The position numbers and the translations under genes are program-made. The notes beneath the pieces are model-generated. The model was not told the origin of the DNA. It saw only the letters and a list, made by a program, of their open reading frames with translations, and searched no databases. A DNA stretch of 12,995 bases from Methanobacteriota archaeon (GTDB lineage Archaea > Thermoplasmatota > Thermoplasmata > Methanomassiliicoccales > Methanomethylophilaceae): contig JAKQBQ010000092.1 in the NCBI GenBank assembly GCA_029574055.1, positions 1 to 12,995 of the forward strand. Reading direction: 5' to 3'. This document shows positions 12,640 to 12,995 of this stretch, one piece after another; position 1 is the stretch's first letter; each line of letters opens with the position of its first letter.

Positions 12640-12995
12640 TTGAAGGTAAGAATGGAGAAAGAGGTCAGGGATCTCAAGGCAGTCTATTTCGACAAAGGGA
12701 AAGTGATGATGATCGACCAGAGAGAGCTTCCGCATAAGGTCGTGATGGTGGGATTCGATGACTACAGAGAAGTCGCCGAAGCCATCAGGAACATGACCAC
12801 ACGCGGGGCGCCGTCGATTGGCGCCGCAGCGGCCTACGCCATGTGCCTGGCATCCCTTTCCGGCTCCGATATCGATAAAGCGGCAGCAGAGATCAAAGCT
12901 GCAAGACCGACGGCCAACGACCTCTTCTTTGCCGTGGACCATATGCTTTCCGTCCTCAGGAAGGGCTCCGATCCTATCGAAGCTGCCGAAGATTA
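12640..12995 (+). CDS. mtnA: MtnA-type S-methyl-5-thioribose-1-phosphate isomerase (3' truncated by window edge)
   Basis: Partial gene: 118 codons are present and the frame is open to the window end. The visible part has the family's N-terminal IDQRELP at about 25-31 and TRGAPSIGAAAAYA at about 58-71, which matches the VRGAPAIG motif of MtnA and related eIF2B-fold isomerases. The enzyme isomerises an aldose-1-phosphate to a ketose-1-phosphate in the methionine or 5'-deoxyribose salvage route. The catalytic Cys and Asp would lie beyond the window. A close alternative is ribose-1,5-bisphosphate isomerase of the archaeal AMP pathway, which shares these motifs. I chose TTG 12640 because GGAGGATC at 12628-12635 is at ideal distance (7 nt after GGAGG). 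ATG 12652 is also possible but has only the weaker GAAGGT before it. Confidence 0.85.
   Translation, partial: MKVRMEKEVRDLKAVYFDKGKVMMIDQRELPHKVVMVGFDDYREVAEAIRNMTTRGAPSIGAAAAYAMCLASLSGSDIDKAAAEIKAARPTANDLFFAVDHMLSVLRKGSDPIEAAED

Noticed and set aside
1..12995. CRISPR array, insertion sequence or prophage
   Set aside because: No regularly spaced repeats, transposase, integrase or terminal inverted repeats were seen. The tRNA genes show no duplicated 3' fragments that would mark an attachment site.

Overview
The window reads as a moderately GC-rich archaeal chromosome, most likely a methanogen-type Thermoplasmatota (Methanomassiliicoccales-like is my best guess, by inference only). The archaeal evidence is: TATA-type promoters about 25-30 nt upstream of tRNA and protein genes; a tRNA-Leu(UAA) with a 16-nt intron one base after the anticodon; Shine-Dalgarno sites of the GGAGG/GGTGAT type; an archaeal-type riboflavin reductase; and RNA 3'-phosphate cyclase. 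All 15 complete or 3'-complete protein genes end in TGA; none uses TAA or TAG.

Bases 1-2741 hold a tightly coupled plus-strand NAD-salvage operon: the C-terminus of a NUDIX/NrtR-type regulator, a PnuC nicotinamide riboside transporter, a bifunctional NadR-like NMN adenylyltransferase/ribosylnicotinamide kinase, and an ADP-ribosylglycohydrolase. Each junction is a 4-nt ATGA overlap, and a T8 tract follows the operon. The set would import the vitamin, turn it into NAD and release ADP-ribose, the known effector class of NrtR regulators. Bases 2763-2862 encode the intron-containing tRNA-Leu on the minus strand.

Bases 2942-5249 carry a zinc-ribbon protein of unknown role, a double-ACT-domain protein, and a radical-SAM activase of the anaerobic ribonucleotide reductase type. 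Facing them, with its stop codon directly abutting, is a full-length aldehyde-dehydrogenase-fold protein (5250-6638, minus) whose catalytic Cys position is Leu. Next comes a small zinc-ribbon/SHOCT protein (minus).

Bases 7217-8339 are a tRNA-rich stretch: tRNA-Val(CAC) on plus, tRNA-Val(UAC) on minus, a zinc-ribbon/TM2 membrane protein on minus, and tRNA-Gly(CCC) on plus. The 247 bp between the two inverted valine tRNAs hold a strong TATA box followed by a run of hairpins and a T5 tract. This is a candidate unannotated small RNA.

Bases 8398-9836 form an arsenic unit: an ArsR repressor with a palindromic operator at its promoter, coupled to an ArsM arsenite methyltransferase. A DUF1266-type acidic protein follows (10013-10852). 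RNA 3'-terminal phosphate cyclase (rtcA) comes next. It overlaps or abuts an ArfC-type riboflavin-pathway reductase whose natural start may be a CTG codon. The window ends inside an MtnA-type sugar-phosphate isomerase.
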